64,000 nt of DNA from Rhizobium sp. 007 (GTDB lineage: Bacteria; Pseudomonadota; Alphaproteobacteria; Rhizobiales; Rhizobiaceae), in NCBI RefSeq assembly GCF_015353075.1, contig NZ_CP064187.1, forward strand, positions 248,001 through 312,000, written 5' to 3'. Made by a program: the position numbers and the translations under genes. This document shows, one piece after another, positions 19,611 through 28,052 of the stretch (position 1 is its first letter; the number at the start of each line of letters is the position of its first letter). The notes beneath the pieces are model-generated. The model was not told where the DNA came from and searched no databases. It worked only from the letters and a program-made list of their open reading frames with translations.

Positions 19611-19874
19611 TTAGTGAACGGCGGACACCACTTCCTGCCGCATGAGTTTCAAGCTCCGATCTGGCTGGAGAATGTAGGTTTCCCGCACCCGGTTGCCGCT
19701 TGAATTGAAGAAATTGTTGTAAACGGCGCTGCCGACGGGTGATTTTGTCAGTTTGGTTCGCGGCTGCCCGCCATAGGTCAAGCTGCCGGGAATGGGCGTG
19801 GGCTCCGATGCGCCGGAGGATGTGCAGGCGCACAGCATGACCGCCGCGAGAATTGCCGAAATGATCACTTTCAT
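19611..19874 (-). CDS. Small predicted lipoprotein
   Basis: An 87-residue protein with a signal peptide MKVIISAILAAVMLCACTSS and a plausible lipobox ending in Cys, followed by a short polar domain (YNNFFNSSGNRVRETYILQ). The ATG at 19874 has GGGGTGG upstream, so the longer frame from 19913 is rejected. It is probably anchored in the outer or inner membrane. No functional family recognised. Confidence 0.65.
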   Translation of the reverse strand: MKVIISAILAAVMLCACTSSGASEPTPIPGSLTYGGQPRTKLTKSPVGSAVYNNFFNSSGNRVRETYILQPDRSLKLMRQEVVSAVH

Positions 19875-20034
19875 TGAACCACCCCGGCTGTCGATCCGTT
19901 GCATATGGGCCACCTGCTACCGAACGCCAAGGGTGGTTTCAAAGACAATGCTTGATTGCCCATCAGCTTGGCGTGCCGTTATGCAACGGAAAACCGCTTT
20001 GGAGCGTCAAAGCCACTGCTGCGGTGGCGACCGG

Positions 20035-20172
20035 TCAGTTCGGTTCTGGCTGCTGGATCGTCTTCGGTGGCGTGTCGTCATTTCCCCCGCCCTTGTCGAA
20101 AGGTTTGACCACCAGGATACTGAGAATCGAGGCGATCATCGCTGCAATAATGACAAGCATCAGTGTTCTCAT
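20035..20172 (-). CDS. Tiny single-span membrane protein
   Basis: A 45-residue frame: MRTLMLVIIAAMIASILSIL forms one hydrophobic helix, then VVKPFDKGGG and a polar tail rich in Asp, Pro and Gln. The ribosome site is weak. The organisation (one helix plus short soluble tail) fits small rhizobial membrane proteins, but there is no direct evidence of expression. Confidence 0.45.
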   Translation of the reverse strand: MRTLMLVIIAAMIASILSILVVKPFDKGGGNDDTPPKTIQQPEPN

Positions 20173-20334
20173 GGAAATTTCTACTTCGGATAACGTGATT
20201 TGGGACGATTCAATTAAACTTTTTCAAGCGAAAGAAAAGTTCCAAAAGATTCTCGCGAGAATGCGCAAGAAAAAGTGGGAACAAAAACTGCATCTCACGT
20301 GTTTGATCGTCTGAATTCAACGCCGGAGACTGTT

Positions 20335-20595
20335 ATGAGGACGACATTCCGTCTGGGCGCTGCCGCCCTTCTTGTTGCATCCGCCGCATTTGCCACACCT
20401 GCATCCGCCTCACTCAAAACCGATATCGATTATTATTCGGCATTGCCGCAGGATCAGATTGCGCTCAATGAATATACCGCCGCGCCTGCCTGTGAGCCGG
20501 CCGACGCGCATTATCTGCCATCCTTCATCCGTGCTCCGGACGGCACCATCATCGGCGTCGGCTATCTCGAGATAGAAAGCGACAGCAACTGCTGA
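20335..20595 (+). CDS. Small secreted protein of unknown function
   Basis: An 86-residue protein with a clean Sec signal peptide (MRTTFRLGAAALLVASAAFA, cleavage near ASA-SLK). The short mature domain has two cysteines, the first in AAPACEPAD and the other at the C-terminal end (SNC), which may form a disulfide in the periplasm. The ATG at 20335 is preferred because it begins the signal peptide. No family recognised; probably monocistronic. Confidence 0.65.
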   Translation: MRTTFRLGAAALLVASAAFATPASASLKTDIDYYSALPQDQIALNEYTAAPACEPADAHYLPSFIRAPDGTIIGVGYLEIESDSNC

Positions 20596-20829
20596 AAGCA
20601 GACTATGGGGATTCTGCCCGGACAAGGCTCGCCTGCGCATGGCTGAGGGAACGAGCCTCTGACCAATCATGATGGCTGCGGTATTTCATGGGTAGCCAGC
20701 GCTCGCGTGCAACGCCTTTGGAAACGGGTTTCCAGCCTATCCTGCTTCAACAGTTAAATGAAAATGAACAACCATGCCTAAACGGCACAGGGCAGCAATT
20801 CCGATTACAGTCGGCCCTTTGGGCACCCG

Positions 20830-21072
20830 TCAGTGCAGCTTCAGCTTGGCTTCTTCCGCCGCCGCCAGAAACTCGGCGCGGGCCTCCTCGGCGGTCTTGC
20901 GTCCATCGAGCGCCGCGCGGCAGGCACTGCGGGCCTTAAGATAACGAAGCCCGCGGTTTGCGGGCCAAAGATCGGTAAGACATTTCAATGCATCGAACGG
21001 GCCGTTCACGGTTCGCGCATCGGCGTTTTCGAAGCCGACTTTGACCGGATTTCCCCATCTTTCCGTTGCCAT
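20830..21072 (-). CDS. DUF982 family protein
   Basis: An 80-residue protein matching the DUF982 pattern seen in many rhizobial paralogues: W(G)NPVKVGF near the start, LWPANRGLRYLKARSACRAAL in the middle, and AEFLAAAEEA at the end. The ATG at 21072 has GGAGG upstream, and the upstream extension of the frame is rejected. Function unknown; the family is almost confined to Rhizobiales. Confidence 0.8.
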   Translation of the reverse strand: MATERWGNPVKVGFENADARTVNGPFDALKCLTDLWPANRGLRYLKARSACRAALDGRKTAEEARAEFLAAAEEAKLKLH

Positions 21073-21325
21073 AGGCGTATTCCTCCAGTGTTTACGCCAA
21101 AACGCGCATCCAGCCCGTTGCGTTCCCCTTACAAGGACCGTGCACACGGATATATTAGCGGGATATTTGTCGCCGGCAATCGGGTTGATCGGCAGATGCG
21201 CAAGATGCGACGGAGGATTGAATTTTTTGGCAGAAATGATGCCGGCGAGCCGGTCACACCTGCCAGGTGACCGCTCGCTCTTTGCAGTCAGGGCGCTCTT
21301 AAAGCCAGATGGACGTCTCGCGACC

Positions 21326-21664
21326 TTATCGAGGAAGTGGCGGGCAGCCGAGCCCGGAGGTCCCGGTTGCCGCGTCGTCCTGCTGCCCCGTTGCATTCGT
21401 GCAGTCAGGCGATAACGGGATCGCGGGGTTGACGCCGCTTGGGTTGATCGTGCTGCCGCTCCTGTTCAGATCGACGGCACCGGAATTGATCGTGCTGTTG
21501 GTGATGCCGGGATCCGTGCGGGTCGTGCCCGAGCCGGTATTGTTGGGAGTGGGAGCTATCGTGGTTCCGCCACCGGACCCTCCTTGGGTGCCGGTCGATT
21601 GTGCGAGAGCAGTGGTTGCGACGGCAACCGCCACGATCGAACTCGCGATAAAACGAATAAACAT
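21326..21664 (-). CDS. Low-complexity secreted protein
   Basis: A 112-residue protein with a signal peptide (MFIRFIASSIVAVAVATTALA, cut after ALA) and a Gly/Thr/Ser/Asn-rich mature region with no hydrophobic core. A C-terminal part has two cysteines. GGAGG lies upstream of the ATG at 21664; the longer frame to 21772 is rejected. Probably periplasmic and intrinsically disordered; function unknown. Confidence 0.55.
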   Translation of the reverse strand: MFIRFIASSIVAVAVATTALAQSTGTQGGSGGGTTIAPTPNNTGSGTTRTDPGITNSTINSGAVDLNRSGSTINPSGVNPAIPLSPDCTNATGQQDDAATGTSGLGCPPLPR

Positions 21665-21796
21665 GAGGGCATCCTCCATTGTCTGTTCATAGAACCGCAG
21701 TCCGCGGGAGATGGTTCGATCACAAGGAGTTGAGCGAAAGCTGTGACCACGCATCACCATGAGACGAATCACGAAAATGGCTCTTTACCGGAAAAC

Positions 21797-21871
21797 TGGT
21801 GCTGCCGAGTGGGATTGAACCACCGACCTCACCCTTACCAAGGGTGTGCTCTACCACTGAGCTACGGCAGC
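21797..21871 (-). tRNA. tRNA-Thr (anticodon GGT)
   Basis: A 75-base cloverleaf including encoded CCA. The acceptor GCTGCCG pairs with CGGCAGC. The D-arm has TAGCTCAGTGGTAGAGC, the anticodon stem-loop is ACCCTTGGTAAGGGT with anticodon GGT, and the T-arm is GGTTCAATCC. Confidence 0.97.
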
Positions 21872-22023
21872 AGGACCAGGACGCATGAGCCGGACGGCTG
21901 CATTGCGTGAACGGGGGGCCTATTGCCACAGCTTCTTGATAAGCGCAAGCCGCAAATTCCAACTTCGCATGTATTAAGGCCAAGGCCCTTTTTGCGTGAG
22001 GCGGAATCCGCTAAACATCAAGC

Positions 22024-22218
22024 ATGGACGACAAGATCGAAAATGCCGCAAAGGGCCGCAAGGCGGTGATCGAAGAACAGGCGAAACTGCGCCGCGAACG
22101 CGCTGCCGAAAAGCTTCGCGAAAATCTCGCCCGCCGCAAACAGCAGACACGGGCGCGCCGCTCCGGCCAGGCGGACGAGACAAATGGGCTTCCTGCCGCA
22201 AAAATGGACGAATCGTAA
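22024..22218 (+). CDS. Small charged hypothetical protein upstream of murA
   Basis: A 64-residue, highly basic and helical protein (EEQAKLRRERAAEKLRENLARRKQQTR), probably a coiled-coil or nucleic-acid-associated peptide. It ends 106 bp before murA in the same direction. No strong ribosome site is visible and no domain is recognised. Confidence 0.55.
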   Translation: MDDKIENAAKGRKAVIEEQAKLRRERAAEKLRENLARRKQQTRARRSGQADETNGLPAAKMDES

Positions 22219-22323
22219 TGTTCGTTTCACGGCGAATTGAAGCGTGCCCGGAATTCGTCTAAAGACCCCCATCCCTTTTAAAGGCAGAACTTTCAGAAAG
22301 GCGGGCACAGCCCGTAAGCCCAT

Positions 22324-23616
22324 ATGGATCGTATCAGAATTGTCGGCGGTAATGAGCTCAATGGCATCATTCCGATTTCCGGCGCCAAGAATGCTGCCTT
22401 GCCGCTGATGATCGCCTCGCTTTTGACCAGCGATACCTTGACGCTCGAAAACGTCCCTCATCTGGCAGATGTCGAACTTTTGATGCGCATCCTCGGCAAT
22501 CATGGTGTCGACGTTGCCGTCAACGGCCGCCGCGAGCGCCAGGAAGACTCCTATGCACGCACGATCCACTTCACCTGCCGCACCATCGTCGATACGACCG
22601 CGCCCTATGAGCTGGTCTCGAAGATGCGCGCTTCCTTCTGGGTCATCGGACCGCTGCTCGCGCGCGAAGGCCACTGCCGCGTCTCTTTGCCGGGCGGCTG
22701 CGCCATCGGCACGCGTCCGGTGGATCTCTTTCTCGAAGGACTTGCAGCGCTCGGCGCAAACCTCGAAATCGACAGCGGCTATATCAACGCGACGGCGCCG
22801 AACGGAGGCCTGATCGGCACGCGCTACACTTTCCCGAAAGTTTCCGTCGGTGCGACCCATGTAATGATGATGGCGGCAACGCTCGCCCGGGGCACCACGG
22901 TCATCGGCAATGCCGCCCGCGAACCGGAAGTCGTCGACCTCGCCAACTGCCTGAACGCCATGGGCGCGAAGATTTCCGGCCAGGGCACCTCGACGATCAC
23001 CATCGAAGGCGTGCAGTCGCTTTCCGGCGCGCGCCACCGCGTCCTGCCGGACCGCATCGAGACCGGCACCTATGCCATGGCCGTCGCGATGACCGGTGGC
23101 GACGTCGTTCTGGAAAACACCGATGCAGCTCTGCTCGAAACGGCATTCGAGACCCTCCGCCGTGCCGGTGCGGAAATCTCGCCGACCAACAACGGCGTGC
23201 GCGTCAGGCGCAATGGTGCCGGCATCAGGCCGGTCGATGTCGTGACCGATCCGTTCCCCGGCTTCCCGACGGATCTGCAGGCGCAGTTCATGGCACTGAT
23301 GACGCGCTCCTCCGGCATTTCGCATGTGACGGAAACCATCTTCGAAAACCGCTTCATGCATGTGCAGGAGCTTGCCCGCCTCGGCGCGAAGATTTCGCTT
23401 TCCGGCCAGACGGCGAAGATCGAGGGCGTGCCGCGGCTGAAGGGCGCTCCGGTGATGGCAACGGACCTTCGTGCTTCCGTTTCGCTGGTGATCGCCGGTC
23501 TTGCCGCCGAAGGCGAGACCATGGTGTCGCGCGTCTATCACCTCGATCGCGGCTTCGAGCGGCTGGAAGAAAAGCTCACCCGCTGCGGCGCGATCGTCGA
23601 GCGCGTCAGCGAATAG
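22324..23616 (+). CDS. murA: UDP-N-acetylglucosamine 1-carboxyvinyltransferase
   Basis: Commits UDP-GlcNAc to peptidoglycan synthesis by enolpyruvyl transfer from PEP in the cytosol. The 430-residue length is typical. Key residues seen are Lys22 in SGAKNAALP and the fosfomycin-target Cys126 in [14 protein letters not shown]. The C-terminal [19 protein letters not shown] block is family-specific. It is followed by a hairpin terminator and then DUF2948 and hisD, the standard rhizobial order. Confidence 0.97.
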   Translation: MDRIRIVGGNELNGIIPISGAKNAALPLMIASLLTSDTLTLENVPHLADVELLMRILGNHGVDVAVNGRRERQEDSYARTIHFTCRTIVDTTAPYELVSKMRASFWVIGPLLAREGHCRVSLPGGCAIGTRPVDLFLEGLAALGANLEIDSGYINATAPNGGLIGTRYTFPKVSVGATHVMMMAATLARGTTVIGNAAREPEVVDLANCLNAMGAKISGQGTSTITIEGVQSLSGARHRVLPDRIETGTYAMAVAMTGGDVVLENTDAALLETAFETLRRAGAEISPTNNGVRVRRNGAGIRPVDVVTDPFPGFPTDLQAQFMALMTRSSGISHVTETIFENRFMHVQELARLGAKISLSGQTAKIEGVPRLKGAPVMATDLRASVSLVIAGLAAEGETMVSRVYHLDRGFERLEEKLTRCGAIVERVSE

Positions 23617-23618
23617 GC

Positions 23619-23641
23619 AAGGGCGGTTCTACGCCCTTTAT
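23619..23641 (+). terminator. Probable terminator after murA
   Basis: AAGGGCG, loop GTTCTA, CGCCCTT, then TATT, starting just after the murA stop. The short T-run makes it moderate. Confidence 0.55.
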
Positions 23642-23733
23642 TCCGGTTGCGCATTTAGCCGCGGCATCCTATTTCCCTTGTCGAACGCATCGCCATCCCG
23701 GCGGTGCGCGATGGACCCAGGGGTTTTGCCTGC

Positions 23734-24171
23734 ATGACCGATTTGAAGCTTCTTGCGCTCGATAGCGAAGACCTTTCCGTGGTCTCCGCCCATATGCAGG
23801 ACAGCGTCTTCAAGGTCGGGGACATGGCCTGGTCGCCGCGGGACGGACAGTTTTCGATAGCCGCCAACCGCTTTGTCTGGGAAGATGCCCTCAACAAGCG
23901 CAAGGGCTTTGAGCGCCACCGGGCGGTGCTGATCTTCAAGCGCGTTCTGGCCGTCCGCTCCACCGGGATCGACCGCGAGCGGCGGGACGATGTACTGTCC
24001 CTGCTGTCCGTCGGCTTCGAACAGAAGGGCGAGGGGCCGGATGGCACGATCGAGCTGACGCTTGCCGGCGCCGCCGAGATCGTCCTCGACGTCGAATGCA
24101 TCGAAGTGCAGCTTGCGGATATCGGTGGGGCATGGGAAACCGCCTCCAAGCCCCGCCACCCCGGTGCGTGA
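23734..24171 (+). CDS. DUF2948 family protein
   Basis: A 145-residue cytosolic protein with the family blocks LLALDSEDLSVVSAHMQDSV and LSVGFEQ, then DGTIELTLAGAAEIVLDVECIE. It is conserved next to hisD in Rhizobiales. The ATG at 23734 (MTDLKLLALD) is preferred over 23704. Function unknown. Confidence 0.85.
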   Translation: MTDLKLLALDSEDLSVVSAHMQDSVFKVGDMAWSPRDGQFSIAANRFVWEDALNKRKGFERHRAVLIFKRVLAVRSTGIDRERRDDVLSLLSVGFEQKGEGPDGTIELTLAGAAEIVLDVECIEVQLADIGGAWETASKPRHPGA

Positions 24172-24208
24172 AGACGTCCCCGTGTCGAATTGAGAAGGAA
24201 TATCTGCG

Positions 24209-25507
24209 TTGGCAATCTGGCTGGATCAGACATCGGACGGTTTCGAGCAGCGCTTCGCCGCGTTTTTGACAACCAAGCGTGAAGTTTCAGAAGACGTGAA
24301 CGCGGCCGTGCGCACGATCATCGACGACGTGCGCGCCCGCGGTGATGAAGCGCTCGCCGAATATTGCAAGAAATTCGACGGCATCGATTTTGCCGATGTG
24401 CCGATGCGCGTGACCGAAGCGGAAATCGATGCCGCGGTGGAAGCAGTGCCTTCCGAAGTGCTCGGCGCGCTGAAGGTTGCGGCTGTCCGTATCGAATCCC
24501 ATCATCGCCGCCAGCTGCCGAAGGACGATATCTACGAGGACGCCATGGGCGTCGGGCTCGGCTCGCGCTGGACGGCGATCGAGGCAGTCGGCCTCTACGT
24601 GCCGGGCGGCACAGCAAGCTATCCGAGCTCGGTGCTGATGAATGCGGTGCCGGCAAAGGTCGCAGGCGTCGAGCGCATCGTCATTGCGGTGCCGGCAACG
24701 GGCGGTGAGGTCAATCCGGCCGTACTTGCTGCGGCCAAGCTTGCCGGTGTTTCGGAGATCTACCGTGTCAGCGGTGCGCAGGCTATTGCCGCGCTCGCCT
24801 ACGGCACGGAGACGATCGCACCGGTCGCAAAGATCACCGGCCCGGGCAACGCCTATGTTGCCGCCGCCAAGCGCCAGGTCTTCGGCACGGTCGGCATCGA
24901 CATGATCGCCGGCCCGTCGGAAGTGCTGGTAATCGCAGACAAGGATAACAACCCGGACTGGATCGCCGCCGACCTTCTGGCCCAGGCCGAACATGATGCA
25001 AGTGCCCAGGCGATCCTGGTCACCGATAACGCCGAATTCGGCAAGGCCGTGGAAGTCGCCGTCGAGCGGCAGCTGAAGACTTTGAACCGTGCGGAAACCG
25101 CCGCCCGCAGCTGGCGGGATTTCGGTGCGGTCATCCTGGTGAAGGACCTGAAGGATGCGATACCGCTTGCCAACCGCATCGCGGCCGAGCATCTGGAGCT
25201 CGCGGTTGCCGATCCGGATGCGCTGCTCGACGGAATCCGCAATGCCGGCGCGATCTTCATCGGCGCCCATACGCCGGAAGTGATCGGCGATTATGTCGGC
25301 GGCTCGAACCATGTCCTGCCAACCGCGCGCTCTGCCCGCTTCTCCTCCGGCCTTTCCGTGCTCGACTTCGTCAAGCGCACCTCGATCCTCCGGCTCGGTC
25401 CGCAGCAGCTTCGCGATCTCGGTCCGGCGGCGATCGCCCTCGCGGTCTGCGAAGGCCTCGACGCCCATGCGCGATCGGTCGCGATCCGTCTCAATCTCGA
25501 AAGGTGA
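24209..25507 (+). CDS. hisD: Histidinol dehydrogenase
   Basis: Catalyses the last two NAD-dependent steps of histidine synthesis, histidinol to histidine. It is 432 residues with the family block YVPGGTASYPSSVLMNAVPAK and SGAQAIAALAYGT. Zinc ligands lie around LAQAEHDASAQA, and the catalytic Glu-His pair is in AAEHLELAV. Translation starts at TTG 24209 with AAGGA upstream. It is 3 bp from the next gene, suggesting coupling. Confidence 0.97.
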   Translation: MAIWLDQTSDGFEQRFAAFLTTKREVSEDVNAAVRTIIDDVRARGDEALAEYCKKFDGIDFADVPMRVTEAEIDAAVEAVPSEVLGALKVAAVRIESHHRRQLPKDDIYEDAMGVGLGSRWTAIEAVGLYVPGGTASYPSSVLMNAVPAKVAGVERIVIAVPATGGEVNPAVLAAAKLAGVSEIYRVSGAQAIAALAYGTETIAPVAKITGPGNAYVAAAKRQVFGTVGIDMIAGPSEVLVIADKDNNPDWIAADLLAQAEHDASAQAILVTDNAEFGKAVEVAVERQLKTLNRAETAARSWRDFGAVILVKDLKDAIPLANRIAAEHLELAVADPDALLDGIRNAGAIFIGAHTPEVIGDYVGGSNHVLPTARSARFSSGLSVLDFVKRTSILRLGPQQLRDLGPAAIALAVCEGLDAHARSVAIRLNLER

Positions 25508-25510
25508 GGC

Positions 25511-25984
25511 ATGGCGAAGGGCGACTTCCGGCTCTCAGATATCGTCCTTGACGATACGATCGGCCGTTCGACGCCTGATGTCGAGCACGAGCGCGCCGTC
25601 GCGATCTTCGATCTCATCGAGGAAAACAGCTTCGAGCCAGTCGGCCACAGCGGCGGACCCTACCGGCTGAAGATTTCGCTGGTCGATTCCAAGCTCGTCT
25701 TTGCGATCACCACGGAAGACGGACGGAATGTTGCGACCCATATCCTGTCACTGACCCCCTTCCGCCGGCTCGTGAAGGACTATTTCATGATCTGCGAAAG
25801 CTATTACGAGGCGATCCGCTCTGCCTCGCCAAGCCGCATCGAGGCGATCGATATGGGACGGCGCGGCATCCACAACGAGGGCTCGCAGACATTGAAGGAC
25901 CGGCTTGCCGGCAAGATCGAGGTCGATTTCGACACAGCGCGCCGCATCTTCACGCTCGTCTGCGTGCTCTACTGGCGCGGATGA
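25511..25984 (+). CDS. UPF0262 family protein
   Basis: A 157-residue protein of the alphaproteobacterial UPF0262 family ([30 protein letters not shown], and near the end [16 protein letters not shown]). Its role is unknown. It lies between hisD (3 bp upstream) and the phosphatase-like gene, which it overlaps by 4 bp (ATGA), so the three are one operon. Confidence 0.9.
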   Translation: MAKGDFRLSDIVLDDTIGRSTPDVEHERAVAIFDLIEENSFEPVGHSGGPYRLKISLVDSKLVFAITTEDGRNVATHILSLTPFRRLVKDYFMICESYYEAIRSASPSRIEAIDMGRRGIHNEGSQTLKDRLAGKIEVDFDTARRIFTLVCVLYWRG

Positions 25985-26466
25985 CGGCGATGGCGCCGGC
26001 TCCGACCACGGCAGAAGGAAAGGCGCCCGGCGCGATTCTCTTCATGTGCGGGTTGAACGCCATCCGCTCGCCGATCGCCGAAGTGATCGCCCGTAGCATC
26101 CTGCCCAGGAATACCTATATACGTTCCGCAGGCGTTCGCGCCGGCGAGCGCGACCCCTTTGTCGACGTCGTGCTCGATGAAATCGGCCTTTCGCTCGGGC
26201 GTCGCCAGCCGCAGACGCTTGACGAACTCGAGGATGACTACTTCGATCTGATCATCACGCTCTCGCCACAGGCCCATCACGCCGCACTGGAACTGACGCG
26301 GTCGAGCGCCGTCGACGTAATCTATTGGCCGACGATGGATCCGACGGTCACAACCGGGACCCGCGAGCAGATTCTGGACGCCTACCGTGAGGTGCGTGAT
26401 CACCTTGAGATGCTCATCGAAACACGCCTCGTCAGGAGAAATGGCATCGCCGCTCAATCGGCGTGA
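25981..26466 (+). CDS. Low-molecular-weight phosphatase / arsenate reductase-like protein
   Basis: A 161-residue protein with the Cys-X5-Arg loop ([14 protein letters not shown]) after a short N-terminal extension. The late Asp-Pro motif ([10 protein letters not shown]) corresponds to the general-acid loop of low-molecular-weight protein tyrosine phosphatases. Substrate unknown; arsenate reductase activity is possible but there are no ars genes nearby. ATGA overlap with UPF0262 indicates translational coupling. Confidence 0.85.
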   Translation: MTAMAPAPTTAEGKAPGAILFMCGLNAIRSPIAEVIARSILPRNTYIRSAGVRAGERDPFVDVVLDEIGLSLGRRQPQTLDELEDDYFDLIITLSPQAHHAALELTRSSAVDVIYWPTMDPTVTTGTREQILDAYREVRDHLEMLIETRLVRRNGIAAQSA

Positions 26467-26585
26467 AACAAAAGGAAGAAAGCCCGATCAACAAGGTTCA
26501 CAAATGACCCCTGATTGTGTAGTTTCCGCGAAAATTTTAAGGCGGCCAATGCCGTCATCTCAACCGACAGGAAGAAAACCTTTAT

Positions 26586-26804
26586 ATGCCTAAAGAAGAA
26601 GTCCTCGAATTCCCGGGTATTGTGACCGAACTTCTGCCGAACGCGACCTTTCGTGTGAAGCTCGAAAACGAGCACGAAATCATCGCCCACACGGCGGGCC
26701 GCATGCGCAAGAACCGTATCCGCGTTCTCGCCGGCGACAAGGTTCTTGTGGAAATGACGCCTTACGATCTCACGAAGGGCCGCATCACCTATCGTTTCAA
26801 ATAG
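26586..26804 (+). CDS. infA: Translation initiation factor IF-1
   Basis: A 72-residue OB-fold protein ([20 protein letters not shown], then [19 protein letters not shown] and [11 protein letters not shown]). It binds the ribosomal A site during initiation. Full length with no anomalies. A small hairpin follows before maf. Confidence 0.97.
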   Translation: MPKEEVLEFPGIVTELLPNATFRVKLENEHEIIAHTAGRMRKNRIRVLAGDKVLVEMTPYDLTKGRITYRFK

Positions 26805-26813
26805 GCTTGGCCC

Positions 26814-26835
26814 GGAAGCCTAAAGGGCTTCCGTT
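26814..26835 (+). terminator. Hairpin between infA and maf
   Basis: GGAAGCC, loop TAAAG, GGCTTCC, then GTTTCC. The T-run is poor, so it may only attenuate or protect the infA mRNA. Confidence 0.35.
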
Positions 26836-26850
26836 TCCGGTCGAGGGTCC

Positions 26851-27471
26851 ATGGCGCTCACATACAAGCTCATTCTGGCTTCCGGCTCGCCGCGCCGTGT
26901 CGACCTGCTCAACCAGGCAGGCATCGAGCCCTCGCGCCTGATGCCGATGGATATCGACGAGACGCCGAGGAAATCCGAGCATCCCCGTTCGCTTGCCCGG
27001 CGCCTTTCGACGGAAAAGGCCGAAGCGGCCCTTGCCGCGATCAAGAGCGACATGGCCTGGAAGGGCAGCTATATCCTTGCTGCCGACACTGTGGTTGCTG
27101 TCGGCCGCCGCATTCTCGGCAAGGCCGAGTTTGCCGACGAGGCTTCCGCCTCGCTGCATCTGCTTTCCGGCCGCAGCCACTGGGTCTATACCGGCGTCTG
27201 CCTGGTGACGCCCGACCGCAAGATCCGCCAGAAGATCGCCGAGACGAAAGTGCGCTTCAAGCGGCTTTCCGGTTTCGAGATCGAGAACTATCTTGCCTCT
27301 GGCCAGTGGCGCGGCAAGGCGGGTGCCTATGGCATCCAGGGGCTGGCCGGCAGCTTCGTGCAGAAAATGGTGGGCTCCTATACCAATGTCGTCGGCCTGC
27401 CGCTTTATGAAACAATCCTGCTGCTGACCGGCGAAGGCTTCGACGTGCATAGCCGGTGGCCTGAGGGCTGA
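26851..27471 (+). CDS. maf: Maf-like nucleoside triphosphate pyrophosphatase
   Basis: A 206-residue house-cleaning pyrophosphatase that removes dTTP/UTP analogues or modified nucleotides in the cytosol. The signature [12 protein letters not shown] is at the start, then [17 protein letters not shown] and [16 protein letters not shown]. It sits between infA and yacG as in other rhizobia. The exact nucleotide preference (YhdE versus YceF type) cannot be assigned from sequence alone. Confidence 0.92.
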   Translation: MALTYKLILASGSPRRVDLLNQAGIEPSRLMPMDIDETPRKSEHPRSLARRLSTEKAEAALAAIKSDMAWKGSYILAADTVVAVGRRILGKAEFADEASASLHLLSGRSHWVYTGVCLVTPDRKIRQKIAETKVRFKRLSGFEIENYLASGQWRGKAGAYGIQGLAGSFVQKMVGSYTNVVGLPLYETILLLTGEGFDVHSRWPEG

Positions 27472-27489
27472 GCCCGGAGGAAGATCACC

Positions 27490-27699
27490 GTGCCCGAAGA
27501 GAATAAAAACACCGCCAAGGTCGAACCGCTTCGCAAGACGCGCCCTTGCCCGGAATGCGGCAAGCCCTCGCATCGCGATCACTACCCTTTCTGTTCGAAC
27601 CGGTGCCGCGAGGTCGACCTCTCCCGCTGGCTGAACGGCGCCTATGCCATTCCGGTTGCCGAAGACGAGAAGAAGGCGGACTACGACGACGAAAAGTAG
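27490..27699 (+). CDS. yacG: DNA gyrase inhibitor / zinc-binding protein YacG
   Basis: A 69-residue zinc-binding protein with the ligands CPECGKPS and FCSNRCREVDLSRWLNG. E. coli YacG inhibits gyrase by binding GyrB. The GTG start at 27490 has GGAGG upstream. It closes the infA-maf-yacG run, 180 bp before tRNA-Phe. Confidence 0.92.
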   Translation: MPEENKNTAKVEPLRKTRPCPECGKPSHRDHYPFCSNRCREVDLSRWLNGAYAIPVAEDEKKADYDDEK

Positions 27700-27779
27700 C
27701 GAAAATCCACAGCGAACCCCTTCAATTTGCTTGTGAATCCGCAAAATGTCCCCGGTTGGCAAAAAACTGTCATTTGCTG

Positions 27780-27807
27780 CTTGCCATGGCCGGACAAGAT
27801 GCTATAA
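27780..27807 (+). promoter_or_regulatory. Likely sigma-70 promoter of tRNA-Phe
   Basis: CTTGCC, 16-base spacer, CTATAA, about 70 bp upstream of the tRNA. This fits the rhizobial housekeeping consensus (CTTGAC-N17-CTATAT). Confidence 0.55.
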
Positions 27808-27878
27808 CCCCGCTCGCTTCCGGGGCGAACCAAGGCCCCGCACTTCTTTCAACGAAGAATGTTCTGCGAAGCACGGAT

Positions 27879-27954
27879 GCCCAGATAGCTCAGTTGGTAG
27901 AGCAGCGGATTGAAAATCCGCGTGTCGCTGGTTCGATTCCGGCTCTGGGCACCA
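27879..27954 (+). tRNA. tRNA-Phe (anticodon GAA), island insertion target
   Basis: A 76-base cloverleaf with CCA. The acceptor GCCCAGA pairs with TCTGGGC. The D-arm is TAGCTCAGTTGGTAGAGC, the anticodon arm GGATTGAAAATCC has GAA, and the T-arm is GGTTCGATTCC. The gene is intact because the island restored its 3' half. Confidence 0.98.
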
Positions 27955-27979
27955 TAAAAATCCAACGAATTCAATTGGA
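27905..27979. repeat. attL: 75-bp attachment-site repeat
   Basis: This copy spans the 3' half of tRNA-Phe from the anticodon stem plus 25 bp downstream (through CAATTGGA). It is identical, base for base, to 45698-45772, and sequence diverges immediately beyond on both sides. Confidence 0.97.
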
Positions 27980-28010
27980 TAGAAAAACGGAGCCGAAACG
28001 CTTCCGCCTC

Positions 28011-28030
28011 CATGTGGCATTCATGTGGCA
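28011..28030 (+). promoter_or_regulatory. Paired arm-type integrase site near attL
   Basis: CATGTGGCA occurs twice with an 11-bp period (28011 and 28022). The same spacing recurs at 45526-45545 near attR and at 33079 and 34994 inside the island. Paired short direct repeats near att cores are the usual arm-type binding sites of tyrosine integrases. An inverted relative (CATGTGCCAC) follows at about 28043. Confidence 0.6.
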
Positions 28031-28052
28031 ATCCGCCCACGCCATGTGCCAC

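Noticed and set aside
22018..23541. A 507-codon open frame opposite murA
   Set aside because: Shadow frame with shadow-type composition; murA on the other strand carries all catalytic residues.
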